A DNA stretch of 35,694 nucleotides from a virus: IMG/VR virus record IMGVR_UViG_3300017714_000053, positions 1 to 35,694 of that record, one strand, 5' to 3'. Below the pieces are notes generated by a model. That model saw nothing but the letters and a program-made list of their open reading frames with translations. It was not told the origin of the DNA and ran no database searches. Of this stretch, positions 1 to 6,721 are shown piece after piece. Made by a program: the position numbers and the translations under genes. Numbering within the stretch: position 1 is the stretch's first letter; every line of letters begins with the position of its first letter.

Positions 1-612
1 ATCCCGGGCAAGCCCCACAGCATGAAGACACTCGAAGCTATGGCTCGAGCAGGTAAGATTAAGAAGGTGATGTATGAAAAATACAGCACCGCATTCAATC
101 AAGATCAGACTGATCTTAAAGAGGAAGCAAAGCCCGAGCCTGCTGTGACCGAATCAGTAGAAGGCGGTGACACACCCGAATTTAAAGCCTGTCTTGAGAC
201 AGTCAAAGCATGGGTAGGCAATGAGGGCATTGCGACAAGTGAGGGCGGTAATCGTGCCTGCTACAGTCCAAGTCTGGACAGCATCAAGATGCCTGCACTC
301 GTTCAGTTTCACAGCCCTGCTGAATATTATCACACCTTCTTTCACGAGATGGCACACAGCACAGGGCACACCTCACGGCTTGACCGCCTCGAGCCTGCAA
401 CCTTCGGGTCAGACCCCTATGCTAAAGAGGAACTGGTAGCTGAATTGACCGCCTCTTTTCTCTCAAATGCTCACGGCATTTTCGCTAAGACTGAGGATAA
501 TTCTAAGGCTTACTTCAAGAACTGGGCGGACGTGCTCAAGGCTGACAAGAAGCTGATCTTCAAGGCATCTAGAGAGGCTCAGAAAGCCTTTGATCTAATC
601 ACGAATGCCTAA
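1..612 (+). CDS. ArdC-like anti-restriction protein, C-terminal zincin domain (5' truncated)
   Basis: The frame is open from base 1, so the true start lies outside the window; the ATG at 22 is internal. The segment STAFNQDQT matches the 'VFNxxQ' linker of ArdC-family proteins and is followed by a zincin metallopeptidase domain with HEMAHSTGH (HExxH) and a downstream EELVAE that supplies the usual third acidic ligand. ArdC proteins of conjugative plasmids and phages pair an N-terminal ssDNA-binding domain with this peptidase-like domain and protect incoming DNA from host restriction. The matching N-terminus is at the other end of the window (35591-35694). Being at the head of the early rightward unit suits a protein needed soon after DNA entry. 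The family call is firm; protease activity is inferred from the motif only. Confidence 0.88.
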   Translation: MPGKPHSMKTLEAMARAGKIKKVMYEKYSTAFNQDQTDLKEEAKPEPAVTESVEGGDTPEFKACLETVKAWVGNEGIATSEGGNRACYSPSLDSIKMPALVQFHSPAEYYHTFFHEMAHSTGHTSRLDRLEPATFGSDPYAKEELVAELTASFLSNAHGIFAKTEDNSKAYFKNWADVLKADKKLIFKASREAQKAFDLITNA

Positions 613-621
613 CCACTCTCA

Positions 622-650
622 ACGGGTAAGCCCCCATTCTGGGGGCACCC
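622..650 (+). promoter_or_regulatory. G/C hairpin in early leader (copy A)
   Basis: Stem GCCCCC (630-635), loop ATTCT, GGGGGC (641-646), extended by GGGT (624-627) pairing with ACCC (647-650) across an AA bulge. It lies between the ArdC stop and the next ATG at 676 and has no T-run, so it is not a standard terminator. Copy B at 1101-1128 shares stem and loop exactly. It may be a transcript-stabilising or processing hairpin. Confidence 0.6.
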
Positions 651-675
651 ACAACCCACACAACCTACTACTAAA

Positions 676-1047
676 ATGAACAAAGCACTACTAAGCAAAC
701 TATACTGTGAAGCCACCACCGACAGCAACGATCTCGTAGATCAAGGGCGGAAGGAACTGGCACTCGACCTACTCAAGGACTGTAACTCATTCCTTCGAGA
801 CTACTATCCCGATTACTGGACTAGTAAAGACATAGCCTGCATAGATGACCTCGAGCAGGTGATCTTTGATACAGACGAGGCAGGCAGTCATGCCCGAATG
901 CTCAGTATAAATCTGGGGTATCGCAACTGTTTTACTTGGCTCATCAAAGATGTATCAAGAGCCATTGAGATAGCATCCGAAAACAAACTGAAAGGTGAGG
1001 GACGGGAGCCAGTCGGGGAGAGTCACATCTTCGGTGACGGAATTTAA
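676..1047 (+). CDS. Hypothetical early protein, 123 aa
   Basis: I do not recognise a family. The protein is acidic, with no membrane segment or signal peptide; the N-terminal half looks helical and the middle is rich in aromatic residues (YYPDYW). The ATG at 676 follows CCTACTACTAAA, a leader that recurs before other starts in this phage (2014, 35416, 35591), which supports this start; no Shine-Dalgarno is present. It lies between two copies of the same G/C hairpin (622-650 and 1101-1128), which suggests a separately controlled early cistron. TAA stop. A role in host takeover is a guess from position only. Confidence 0.6.
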   Translation: MNKALLSKLYCEATTDSNDLVDQGRKELALDLLKDCNSFLRDYYPDYWTSKDIACIDDLEQVIFDTDEAGSHARMLSINLGYRNCFTWLIKDVSRAIEIASENKLKGEGREPVGESHIFGDGI

Positions 1048-1058
1048 CTCAAATATAA

Positions 1059-1088
1059 TTGACACTCACTAACCTATTCACGTATTAT
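1059..1088 (+). promoter_or_regulatory. Sigma70-type promoter
   Basis: A perfect -35 TTGACA (1059-1064), an 18-nt spacer and TATTAT (1083-1088, five of six matches to the -10 consensus). The predicted start near 1095 puts hairpin copy B at the very 5' end of the transcript. It would drive the gene at 1155 and those after it. Confidence 0.6.
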
Positions 1089-1100
1089 AAACAATCATAA

Positions 1101-1128
1101 GGGACAAGCCCCCATTCTGGGGGCACCC
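1101..1128 (+). promoter_or_regulatory. G/C hairpin in early leader (copy B)
   Basis: GCCCCC (1108-1113), loop ATTCT, GGGGGC (1119-1124), with outer GGG (1101-1103) able to pair with CCC (1126-1128). Stem and loop are identical to copy A at 622-650, and the flank (AAG before, CACCC after) is also shared. It begins about 6 nt after the predicted transcription start of the 1059-1088 promoter. Confidence 0.6.
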
Positions 1129-1154
1129 TCAACCCATAAAACCACACCAATATT

Positions 1155-1925
1155 ATGAACTCAAAACTAATGCAAGCCCTCGATATAATCACCACCGAAG
1201 CGGAGTCATCCGCACTAGGAGATAATAAAAAGGAGGTGCTCGATGCCCTCGACTTTGTTAGCAAAGAACTTTGCCTCGAAAAGGTAACCACCTATTGCAG
1301 GCACTCACTAGATGCCATGATGTCCACCCGACTGGGCATGAAGGTAAAGGCAACTGATGCTCAATGGCAACAGGTGTCAGATTCAATCTACGACGATGAC
1401 CAAGCATGGTCTTACATAGACGAGGCTATCGCTCGTGCTGAGGATGAGCTTATCGATTCTCTGGTCGATGAGATGGGCAAGCCGGAGCCATCACCTAAGT
1501 TCAAGGCATGGGACTACGTGCACCACGTTAAGAACAAGAACAAAGACCTCGAGTCTCGCCTTCACATCTTCGGCACCGTCATCAAGCAGGAGAACAACAA
1601 CGTCTGGCTGACCGATGACAACGATACCTGCGAAATCATTCGAGTCTTCGAGGAAGACTTGGAGCTAGCGGAAAGCCCCGAACTGCCGTATCAATTCGAG
1701 ATCGTGCACCCGTCTTCTTCCACATTAGAATGGGAGAGGGAGGCGGTGCACACACTGTCCCTTTATCCTCACTCAAGCAGTGACGAGCAGGCAATCATGT
1801 GGCGGTCGTTCCGCCGTAAGGCTGTGAAGGAAGGGCACAAAGTCTATCGTAAGTTCATGAAGACTGACCACTATCACTACTACATCCCTGACCTCTACGT
1901 CTTCTGTTCAGAAAATTATGGTTAA
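1155..1925 (+). CDS. Hypothetical early protein, 256 aa
   Basis: Unrecognised soluble, acidic protein. Residues 1-110 look helical and acidic. A stretch near residues 117-165 (FKAWDYVHHVKNK ... IFGTVIKQENNNVWL) has a short beta-barrel look, with an aspartate/asparagine-rich turn, as in small SH3- or KOW-like folds. The C-terminus is basic then aromatic (YHYYIPDLYVF). The start at 1155 follows CACCAATATT without a Shine-Dalgarno. It sits alone between the promoter/hairpin at 1059-1128 and another promoter/hairpin pair at 1929-1989, so it is probably its own early transcript. No function is assigned. Confidence 0.6.
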   Translation: MNSKLMQALDIITTEAESSALGDNKKEVLDALDFVSKELCLEKVTTYCRHSLDAMMSTRLGMKVKATDAQWQQVSDSIYDDDQAWSYIDEAIARAEDELIDSLVDEMGKPEPSPKFKAWDYVHHVKNKNKDLESRLHIFGTVIKQENNNVWLTDDNDTCEIIRVFEEDLELAESPELPYQFEIVHPSSSTLEWEREAVHTLSLYPHSSSDEQAIMWRSFRRKAVKEGHKVYRKFMKTDHYHYYIPDLYVFCSENYG

Positions 1926-1928
1926 GGC

Positions 1929-1958
1929 TTGACACCCACCTCGAAATCCTGTGATACA
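1929..1958 (+). promoter_or_regulatory. Sigma70-type promoter with extended -10
   Basis: TTGACA (1929-1934), an 18-nt spacer and GATACA (1953-1958), preceded by TG at 1950-1951 as in extended -10 promoters. It starts 4 nt after the previous stop codon. Predicted transcription start is about 1965, the first base of the hairpin that follows. Confidence 0.55.
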
Positions 1959-1964
1959 TAAGAA

Positions 1965-1989
1965 GCCCAGTCGGAGTATCCGATGGGGC
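1965..1989 (+). promoter_or_regulatory. 5'-end hairpin (variant copy C)
   Basis: GCCC (1965-1968) pairs with GGGC (1986-1989), and TCGG (1971-1974) with CCGA (1980-1983) around an AGTAT loop, with a G-T pair and one mismatch between them. The sequence differs from copies A and B, but the frame AAGCCC...GGGGCAC and the position just after a promoter are kept. Conserved shape with changed sequence suggests selection on the hairpin. Confidence 0.5.
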
Positions 1990-2013
1990 ACATAAGAAAC
2001 CACATACTAAATT

Positions 2014-2247
2014 ATGAATAAAAAAACATACAAAGAGCCAATAGCTTTTGATATAGATCAACCCGTGATAGGCATACGTAGGCATACTGTATATGCAAGA
2101 AGCGAAGATGAAGCTATTCAAAAGGTTAAGGATAACCGCTTGACTGATCGAGATTCGCAATGGTTTGATGAACTCAAATCAGATCCTTGGACTAACGATT
2201 GCTATGCAGTCGATGCAGATGAATCAAACATAGAACCCACATACTAA
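2014..2247 (+). CDS. Hypothetical small early protein, 77 aa
   Basis: An unrecognised acidic protein. Residues around 22-40 (RRHTVYARSEDEAIQKVKD) have the look of a short DpnD/PcfM-like or 'signal-processing' strand-helix unit seen in small phage and plasmid proteins, but this is only a visual impression. The ATG follows CATACTAAATT, the recurring leader of this phage. It is the first gene after the 1929-1958 promoter and 5' hairpin, and the next small gene starts 2 nt after its stop codon, so they are probably cotranscribed. TAA stop. Confidence 0.6.
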   Translation: MNKKTYKEPIAFDIDQPVIGIRRHTVYARSEDEAIQKVKDNRLTDRDSQWFDELKSDPWTNDCYAVDADESNIEPTY

Positions 2248-2249
2248 CT

Positions 2250-2384
2250 ATGAATAACAAAAAAGATAAAGACCTATACAAGGGCGGAGATGCTGTCCTT
2301 TTTTCCTCAATCGTTGTAGCCTGTTCCGCACTAGGAATCTTGGTTCTCATCACAGTTCAAATCATCATCAACCAATTCAACTAA
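2250..2384 (+). CDS. Small single-span membrane protein, 44 aa
   Basis: A short ORF: charged N-terminus (NNKKDKDLYK) followed by one hydrophobic segment, about residues 15-40 (VLFSSIVVACSALG, then ILVLIT), ending in polar NQFN. It starts 2 nt after the previous stop, and its TAA overlaps the next ATG (TAATG at 2382-2386), a typical translationally coupled arrangement. An inner-membrane early protein (superinfection exclusion or host modification) would fit, but there is no direct evidence. Confidence 0.6.
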   Translation: MNNKKDKDLYKGGDAVLFSSIVVACSALGILVLITVQIIINQFN

Positions 2385-2929
2385 TGCCTAATCACGTAGC
2401 CAACGAACTAGTAATACGGGGAGATTCCCCGTCCATCAAAGACTTCATCCGATTTGCCCGTGGCACCGGCATACATTGGAAGGGGTCAGACAAGCCAGAG
2501 ATCGTGAACGACCTCGAGCTTTCTCACTTCGTGCACCCTGACCTTGGTCGAAGGGGCAAGGAACTCTTGATGCCTTACTCAGCCCTAGCAACGGGCGAGC
2601 CGATGGGGTATGACTGGTGCATAGAAAACTGGGGCACCAAGTGGGGTGCCTACGAGTGTGTGCTCATGGACGAAGACCACCACGGGGAGGGAGAAATCTC
2701 TTACCAATTCAACACGGCATGGGAGACGTTCAACAATCGTGTGTCGATTGCTATGTCTTCTGCCTTTCCTACTCTAAGGTTTGAGCTTACTTACTTTGAA
2801 CCCGGGATGGGATTCAAGGGAGAGAGAGTCTGGAACTACAATGATGGTCTAGTCATGAAGTGTGTCGATGATTATCGAGACGATGATGATTGCCCTTTTC
2901 AATATGAATGTTTAGTATCAGCCGGATAA
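2384..2929 (+). CDS. YubB/Api92-like ferredoxin-fold protein, 181 aa
   Basis: The opening MPNHVANELVIRG, the central ENWGTKWGAYE, the YQFNTAWETF segment and FPTLRFELTYFEPGMGFKG form the pattern of the YubB/Api92 ferredoxin-like family (DUF1281), best known from plasmid transfer regions and from phages. The molecular function is unknown; the fold and the ENWGTKW motif are the diagnostic part. The start is fixed by the TAATG overlap with the upstream membrane-protein gene. The very C-terminus is acidic (DDYRDDDD). Together with ArdC it gives this early region a plasmid-like character. Family call good, function not assigned. Confidence 0.8.
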   Translation: MPNHVANELVIRGDSPSIKDFIRFARGTGIHWKGSDKPEIVNDLELSHFVHPDLGRRGKELLMPYSALATGEPMGYDWCIENWGTKWGAYECVLMDEDHHGEGEISYQFNTAWETFNNRVSIAMSSAFPTLRFELTYFEPGMGFKGERVWNYNDGLVMKCVDDYRDDDDCPFQYECLVSAG

Positions 2930-2933
2930 AATT

Positions 2934-3269
2934 ATGAGAATAAAACTACACACATACCCCGAAGGGGGAGCGAGCCGGATGGCTCAAGATGATATCGTGT
3001 CCAAGCTAACAGGCAAGGGACGTTTTACTGACTGCTATGTCGGAGAGTTGGAGCCGGGAGATGAGTATGTTCTTGATCCCAAGATGCCGTTGCCTTCCAT
3101 CAATGCACAGCAGGCGATCAAATATATTAACGATAATGAAATCTCAGTTCACCCTTTGCCCGGGTCTATCTGGGAGCTAAGGAGGAACAGCCTCGCATTC
3201 TTTACCGGCGAGAAGGGTCAGTCCTTGATGGACTGCCTCACTCACATCATTGAGATGGAGGAGTTATAA
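2934..3269 (+). CDS. Hypothetical protein, 111 aa
   Basis: Not recognised. The gene follows the YubB-like gene by 4 nt with AAATT before the ATG. The protein is mixed alpha/beta in appearance, with no membrane segment; it has a central GELEPGDEYVLDP stretch and a C-terminal helix ending in MEEL. It clearly belongs to the same operon by spacing. TAA stop at 3267-3269. Confidence 0.6.
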   Translation: MRIKLHTYPEGGASRMAQDDIVSKLTGKGRFTDCYVGELEPGDEYVLDPKMPLPSINAQQAIKYINDNEISVHPLPGSIWELRRNSLAFFTGEKGQSLMDCLTHIIEMEEL

Positions 3270-3316
3270 TTAGTTGTGGTTGATTGGTGTTGACACAAAC
3301 GGATGAGTCATGCTTC

Positions 3317-4084
3317 ATGGGAGGCATGGCTCATTTTTATGATTGCAAGCAAGACCCCTTTCTTTGCCTCGATGTGACCACACCGGCACAAGCACGGAAG
3401 CAAAGCAAAGTTTACCCATCCGTTACCACCATCCTTGGACTGATCAAAGACCCCTTCCTTGATTCTATATACCGCCCTCGAATGATTACTGACCTCGCCC
3501 GACAGTATCCGGAGTTGCCTTGGCAAGAGCTAGAGAAGCTATGCTATGGCACCCGGGAGCACCCGGTAACCGGGGACACAATGTATTCAAGTGACTTCGG
3601 CACCGCCGTTCACAAGGAGATAGAGGATCAGCTTCAGCACATTCACCTCAGCCCGGGACAGGAGCCAAGAGTTGAGACAGCATGGAGTGACCATGCCACC
3701 GCCTTCATTGACTGGGTTGCCGACGAGTCAGTCACACCCCTAGCTACTGAGCACTTAGTTAAATGCAACCGGGTGAAGACCGCCGGGTCGATTGACTTCA
3801 TTGGCAAGGATCAGAATGACTTGGTATTCTTAGCTGACTACAAGTGCCGGACTAATACTAAGGGTAAGGCTAAGACCTACCCGAAGGACTGCTACCAGTT
3901 AGCTATTGAGGCGGACATCATCCGCCGGCACCACAAGTTGGACTACCTGCCTGCCTGCATAAGTGTAGTGGTTGACAGCGATACGTGCGAGCACTACCAC
4001 AAGGAGTGGACAAGGGACGAATGCAAAACCGGGATACAAATTTTTAAGAATGCATCCAAACTTTATTGGCTGACCCGAATGTAA
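3317..4084 (+). CDS. PD-(D/E)XK nuclease (Cas4/RecB-exonuclease-like)
   Basis: The core reads PSVTTILGLI near the N-terminus, FGTAVHKEIE, then GSIDFIG and LADYKCR about 15 residues apart, followed by YPKDCYQLA. This is the H, D, (D/E)xK and Q/Y motif order of the RecB/Cas4-type PD-(D/E)XK nucleases that phages use as exonucleases in recombination or DNA processing. With the ERF annealing protein at 5418 it could form an exonuclease/annealer pair like lambda Exo/Beta. The catalytic acid before K is D-Y-K. Frame is open upstream to a TTG at 3284, but the ATG at 3317 or 3326 is more plausible; the one at 3326 has GGAGGC too close in front of it to be a useful ribosome site. Start uncertain by 3 to 14 residues. 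Confidence 0.78.
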   Translation: MGGMAHFYDCKQDPFLCLDVTTPAQARKQSKVYPSVTTILGLIKDPFLDSIYRPRMITDLARQYPELPWQELEKLCYGTREHPVTGDTMYSSDFGTAVHKEIEDQLQHIHLSPGQEPRVETAWSDHATAFIDWVADESVTPLATEHLVKCNRVKTAGSIDFIGKDQNDLVFLADYKCRTNTKGKAKTYPKDCYQLAIEADIIRRHHKLDYLPACISVVVDSDTCEHYHKEWTRDECKTGIQIFKNASKLYWLTRM

Positions 4085-4087
4085 TTT

Positions 4088-4336
4088 ATGATAGCACCAA
4101 ACGAAAGTATAAACGAAGAACCGATCCGCTTAGACGGGTTGGATAATTGTATAATCGGAACAGATGTCCGGGGATACTTGATCTATGATTACGGCAAACT
4201 GCTTAATCATTTTGTATTAGAAGGCATGGACGAAGGTGAAGCTATGGAGTGGGTTGACTACAACATCATGGGGATTCAACCGCAGAATTTTATTATTCTG
4301 TTTGATGACTTTGACCTAGAAGTAACCATTGAATGA
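4088..4336 (+). CDS. Hypothetical acidic small protein, 82 aa
   Basis: Acidic protein with the pattern NCIIGTDVRGYLIYDYGKL ... GEAMEWVDYN, ending in FIILFDDFDLEV. Small proteins of this layout are common in phage replication modules, near nucleases and helicases, but have no known function to my knowledge. It starts 4 nt after the nuclease gene and ends in TGA 1 nt before the likely ATG of the next gene, so it is part of a tight operon. Confidence 0.65.
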   Translation: MIAPNESINEEPIRLDGLDNCIIGTDVRGYLIYDYGKLLNHFVLEGMDEGEAMEWVDYNIMGIQPQNFIILFDDFDLEVTIE

Positions 4337-4337
4337 T

Positions 4338-4772
4338 ATGAATAATACCGCACAAGATACATACGAAAACAGATGCAAGGGCAGGGTAGGAGAGGACGTG
4401 TTCGAGGACTACTGCACTCGAAAGGGAGTTCAGTTCTACCGGACTGGCTTCGACGAGAAGCAGGATCAGATACAAAAGTTCTGGATGATTCATCCTACGA
4501 TGAGGCACATCCCGGACTACCTTATTGAGAACGACAAGGGACAGTTGAGTTGGATACACGTCAAGGGAACACCTCGACTTAAGCTCATTGACTTATTCAT
4601 TTACTCTCAGTTCGAGCAACAGTTCAAGGGTGAGTGCGGATTTTTCTTAGCCTTTTGTTTCAAGGGACAAGACCCTCACTTCCTTACGTTCCCGGCACTA
4701 CAGAAGAAGCTGACTGGGCTAACTGTTCAAGAGTGGGACGATGGCAAACAGTATCTTCACCTGCCCTTGTGA
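4338..4772 (+). CDS. Restriction-endonuclease-fold-like protein, 144 aa
   Basis: Contains KGRVGEDVFEDYCTRKG, then IPDYLIENDKGQLSWIHVKG and LIDLFIYSQFEQ. This resembles the small PD-(D/E)XK / VRR-NUC-like phage proteins, with D of PDY and K of HVKG in the expected places. The residue that should be the second acid before the lysine is histidine (I-H-V-K), so catalysis is doubtful, or the acid may come from elsewhere. An in-frame TTG at 4329 is possible, but the ATG at 4338 sits 1 nt after the previous TGA and is preferred. Likely role in DNA processing with its neighbours; an alternative is a non-catalytic DNA-binding protein. Confidence 0.65.
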   Translation: MNNTAQDTYENRCKGRVGEDVFEDYCTRKGVQFYRTGFDEKQDQIQKFWMIHPTMRHIPDYLIENDKGQLSWIHVKGTPRLKLIDLFIYSQFEQQFKGECGFFLAFCFKGQDPHFLTFPALQKKLTGLTVQEWDDGKQYLHLPL

Positions 4773-4969
4773 ACCTATACAAGATAAAGTATAAGCACCG
4801 GGATATGCCGGAGGACTACGTTGGTTACACGGAGAAGTGGGCACACGATCAGAAACAAGCGGTCGGATACTTGTGCAAAGGTAGACCGGACAAGCAAGGT
4901 AACTGCACCACCAAGAAGAATGCTACCCTTACCATCTTGTCCATAGAAGAAATTACCCCATCATCCTAA
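4769..4969 (+). CDS. Hypothetical small basic protein, 66 aa, GTG start
   Basis: The open frame extends far into the previous gene, but the best start is the GTG at 4769, overlapping the preceding TGA (GTGA), a usual translational-coupling arrangement. The protein is basic, with PEDYVGYTEKW and two cysteines (YLCKGRPDKQGNCTT). No family recognised. Its TAA overlaps the next ATG (TAATG at 4967-4971). The position between two nuclease-like genes suggests involvement in DNA processing, without sequence proof. Confidence 0.55.
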   Translation: MNLYKIKYKHRDMPEDYVGYTEKWAHDQKQAVGYLCKGRPDKQGNCTTKKNATLTILSIEEITPSS

Positions 4970-5433
4970 TGACCTACGTTCCCCAAAACAAGTTAGCCCA
5001 ATGGCGAAAGGATAATTCCACGGGCAGGTGCCCCATCCTTGACCGGGTGACTGACGACTTAGTAGTTGACCACGATCATCTCAACGGAGAGATCAGGGCG
5101 GTGATCAGCCGGGAAGCTAACACCATGCTTGGAAAGATTGAAAACATTCACCGAAGTATTTGCAAGGGGGATCCAAAAGATTTACCGCAGGTGTTGTTGA
5201 ACATAGCTGAGTATCTCAAGGCACCGGCATCCGGGATACTTCATCCGGTTGGTATCAAACAATTAACCTCTAGGTTCAAGCGGAACCTTAACAAGGAGGA
5301 ACAAGAATTTGCACTACAAAAAATGGGTGCGAAAAAAAGTGAAATAAAATGTTGCAAGAATGTGAATGATCGATCAGTCTTGTATCGAACCTTAGTTAAA
5401 ACCATATACACTAAATCATGTCAGAAGAAATAA
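4969..5433 (+). CDS. Endonuclease VII-like HNH protein, 154 aa
   Basis: Near the N-terminus: GRCPIL, then VVDHDHLNGEIRAVI and N51 followed by LG (C21, DHDH at 34-37), the order of the recombination endonuclease VII domain (T4 gp49 family), which cleaves Holliday junctions and branched DNA. Here the zinc cysteines are mostly gone: the partner of C21 is leucine, and the usual 'LCxxCN' is ISREAN, while the catalytic DHDH and the Asn are kept. The structure must be held without the normal CxxC/CxxC zinc site. C-terminus is basic. It overlaps the annealing-protein gene by 16 nt. Good family call; activity inferred. Confidence 0.82.
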   Translation: MTYVPQNKLAQWRKDNSTGRCPILDRVTDDLVVDHDHLNGEIRAVISREANTMLGKIENIHRSICKGDPKDLPQVLLNIAEYLKAPASGILHPVGIKQLTSRFKRNLNKEEQEFALQKMGAKKSEIKCCKNVNDRSVLYRTLVKTIYTKSCQKK

Positions 5434-5885
5434 CTAAACCTAACCTTCGGGTTAAACTATCAGCGATTCAAGGATCGCTTAAAGCCCCCAAGGGGCAGAC
5501 AAATAAGTTCGGTGGATACAACTACCGATCAGCAGAGGACATCTTAAATTCAGTCAAGCCTTTGCTTGGCGAGTGGGGATGCTCTCTTGTAGTAAGCGAT
5601 GAGATTGTAGAAGTAGCCGGACGTATCTACGTTCGTGCTTCGGCAACCCTAGCTGACAACGAATCCGATCAGGCTATAGCTTCGAGTGCATTCGCACGTG
5701 AGGCTGAGTCCAAGAAAGGAATGGACGAGGCACAGATCACCGGGTCAGCATCAAGCTATGCCCGGAAGTATGCTCTCAACGGATTGTTCGCTATCGATGA
5801 TACGAAGGATCCGGATGCCCTGAACACACATGGCACATCAAACAAACCAAAAACAAAAACCAATAGCTTAGAGGAGCTAATATAA
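5418..5885 (+). CDS. erf: ERF-family ssDNA annealing protein
   Basis: The pattern of the ERF superfamily is clear: LSAIQGSLKAPKGQTNKFGGYNYRS is split here as LSAIQGSLKAPKGQ and FGGYNYRSAEDIL, then VKPLLGEWGCSL, an alternating strand region, and GSASSYARKYALNGLFAIDD. These recombinases anneal complementary single strands and act in recombination-dependent replication and repair, typically with a partner exonuclease; the PD-(D/E)XK gene at 3317 is the candidate. At 155 aa it is a short member with a disordered, lysine-rich tail. Start ATG lies 16 nt inside the endonuclease VII gene; TAA overlaps the next ATG (TATAATGG). Confidence 0.88.
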   Translation: MSEEITKPNLRVKLSAIQGSLKAPKGQTNKFGGYNYRSAEDILNSVKPLLGEWGCSLVVSDEIVEVAGRIYVRASATLADNESDQAIASSAFAREAESKKGMDEAQITGSASSYARKYALNGLFAIDDTKDPDALNTHGTSNKPKTKTNSLEELI

Positions 5886-6118
5886 TGGAAAAGAAATACG
5901 ATAACACTAACGGCGGAGCACTGTTCCCCAATGACCGCAAGGAAAAAGACACTCACCCTGATCTACGTGGATCAATTAACGTGGGTGGTGTTGACTACTG
6001 GATCAAGGCATGGAAGAAAGATGCCAAGTCCGGTGTCAAATTCCTATCACTAGCTGTCAATCCAAAGGATGAGGCAGTAGCGAACAGCAGTCCAGCCGTT
6101 AACTCAGACCCATTTTAA
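5885..6118 (+). CDS. DUF736-like small protein, 77 aa
   Basis: The sequence YDNTNGGALFPNDRKEKDTHPD, then GSINVGGVDYWIKAWKK and KFLSLAV is the pattern of the short phage/plasmid proteins related to DUF736, small beta-rich proteins that may bind nucleic acid like an OB-fold. Coupled to the ERF gene (TAATG), so it may serve as its single-strand-binding partner; this is inferred from position. The tail is low complexity (SSPAVNSDPF), resembling the acidic/phenylalanine tip of SSB proteins. Tandem TAA TAA stop. Confidence 0.7.
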   Translation: MEKKYDNTNGGALFPNDRKEKDTHPDLRGSINVGGVDYWIKAWKKDAKSGVKFLSLAVNPKDEAVANSSPAVNSDPF

Positions 6119-6121
6119 TAA

Positions 6122-6466
6122 GTGGAACTGGACGACATCAACTTCGATAAGGAATGGTGGAGCGAGTTCCGCCGTGAGGAGATCGAGGAGATACTGGCAC
6201 TGACCGGAGCCAAGAACTCTGACTACACCGGGGGCAAGGGATGTGATAATCCATTTGCTAACTTCGATGGGTCAGAGGAGTTCGGCATTGACCCGTTAGT
6301 TGGTGTTGCTATCCGGATGCAGGATAAATTTCAAAGGCTCAAAGCCTTTTGTAAAGACGGAGAGTTATCCCTTGATACTAAAGGGGATACGGTTCGTGAC
6401 ATCTACCGGGACTTGATTGGCTACAGCCTAATCAGTCTAGGGATGGTCGAGCGAGACTCTAATTAA
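6122..6466 (+). CDS. NMAD1/DUF1599-like protein, 114 aa, GTG start
   Basis: KNSDYTGG..., NPFANF, GVAIRMQDKFQRLKAF and DIYRDLIGYSLISLG are the conserved stretches of the DUF1599 / nucleotide-modification-associated domain 1 family, an all-alpha fold related to MazG-type NTP pyrophosphohydrolases. In phages this family is found with nucleotide metabolism genes. The start is GTG at 6122, 3 nt after the previous stop region, since no ATG precedes the conserved part. It may clean or shape the dNTP pool; no modified-base synthesis gene is seen nearby. Family fairly clear, function inferred. Confidence 0.72.
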   Translation: MELDDINFDKEWWSEFRREEIEEILALTGAKNSDYTGGKGCDNPFANFDGSEEFGIDPLVGVAIRMQDKFQRLKAFCKDGELSLDTKGDTVRDIYRDLIGYSLISLGMVERDSN

Positions 6467-6482
6467 CTTCGTGGTAAAATAC

Positions 6483-6519
6483 AATGTAGCCTCGACAAGG
6501 TGTTGGGGCTACATTTATT
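6483..6519 (+). terminator. Possible intrinsic terminator or attenuator
   Basis: AATGTAGCC (6483-6491) pairs with GGCTACATT (6507-6515) around a 15-nt loop, followed by a T-rich stretch ATTTATTTAT. It lies in the 60-nt gap before the gene at 6527. The stem has only three G/C pairs in a row, so it may be partial, reducing transcription into the helicase genes. Confidence 0.4.
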
Positions 6520-6526
6520 TATCAAC

Positions 6527-6721
6527 ATGAAACACAAAACAACTATGCAAATATTGGAAGCCATACACGATGCAGTTCAACTTGGAAACAAGTTACATAA
6601 AGAGATTGACACACAAAAAATACCTAAAAAAGAGCAAGAGAATATTAAGTATTTGGGTCAATGCCTGCGGTCTATGGACTTCATCTTAAGCGATGAACGA
6701 AATAGAAACTCTACCACATAA
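6527..6721 (+). CDS. Hypothetical small protein, 64 aa
   Basis: A lysine-rich helical protein without recognisable family. The frame opens at a GTG (6500) that is inside the upstream hairpin, so the ATG at 6527, after ATTTATTTATCAAC, is the likely start. It overlaps the DnaB start by 29 nt in a different frame, which couples it to the helicase. Such small helical proteins next to DnaB can be helicase loaders or modulators, but nothing in the sequence proves this. Confidence 0.6.
   Translation: MKHKTTMQILEAIHDAVQLGNKLHKEIDTQKIPKKEQENIKYLGQCLRSMDFILSDERNRNSTT

Noticed and set aside
3290-3295. TTGACA as a promoter of the nuclease gene
   Set aside because: No -10-like box at 16-18 nt downstream; the genes before and after are closely packed.
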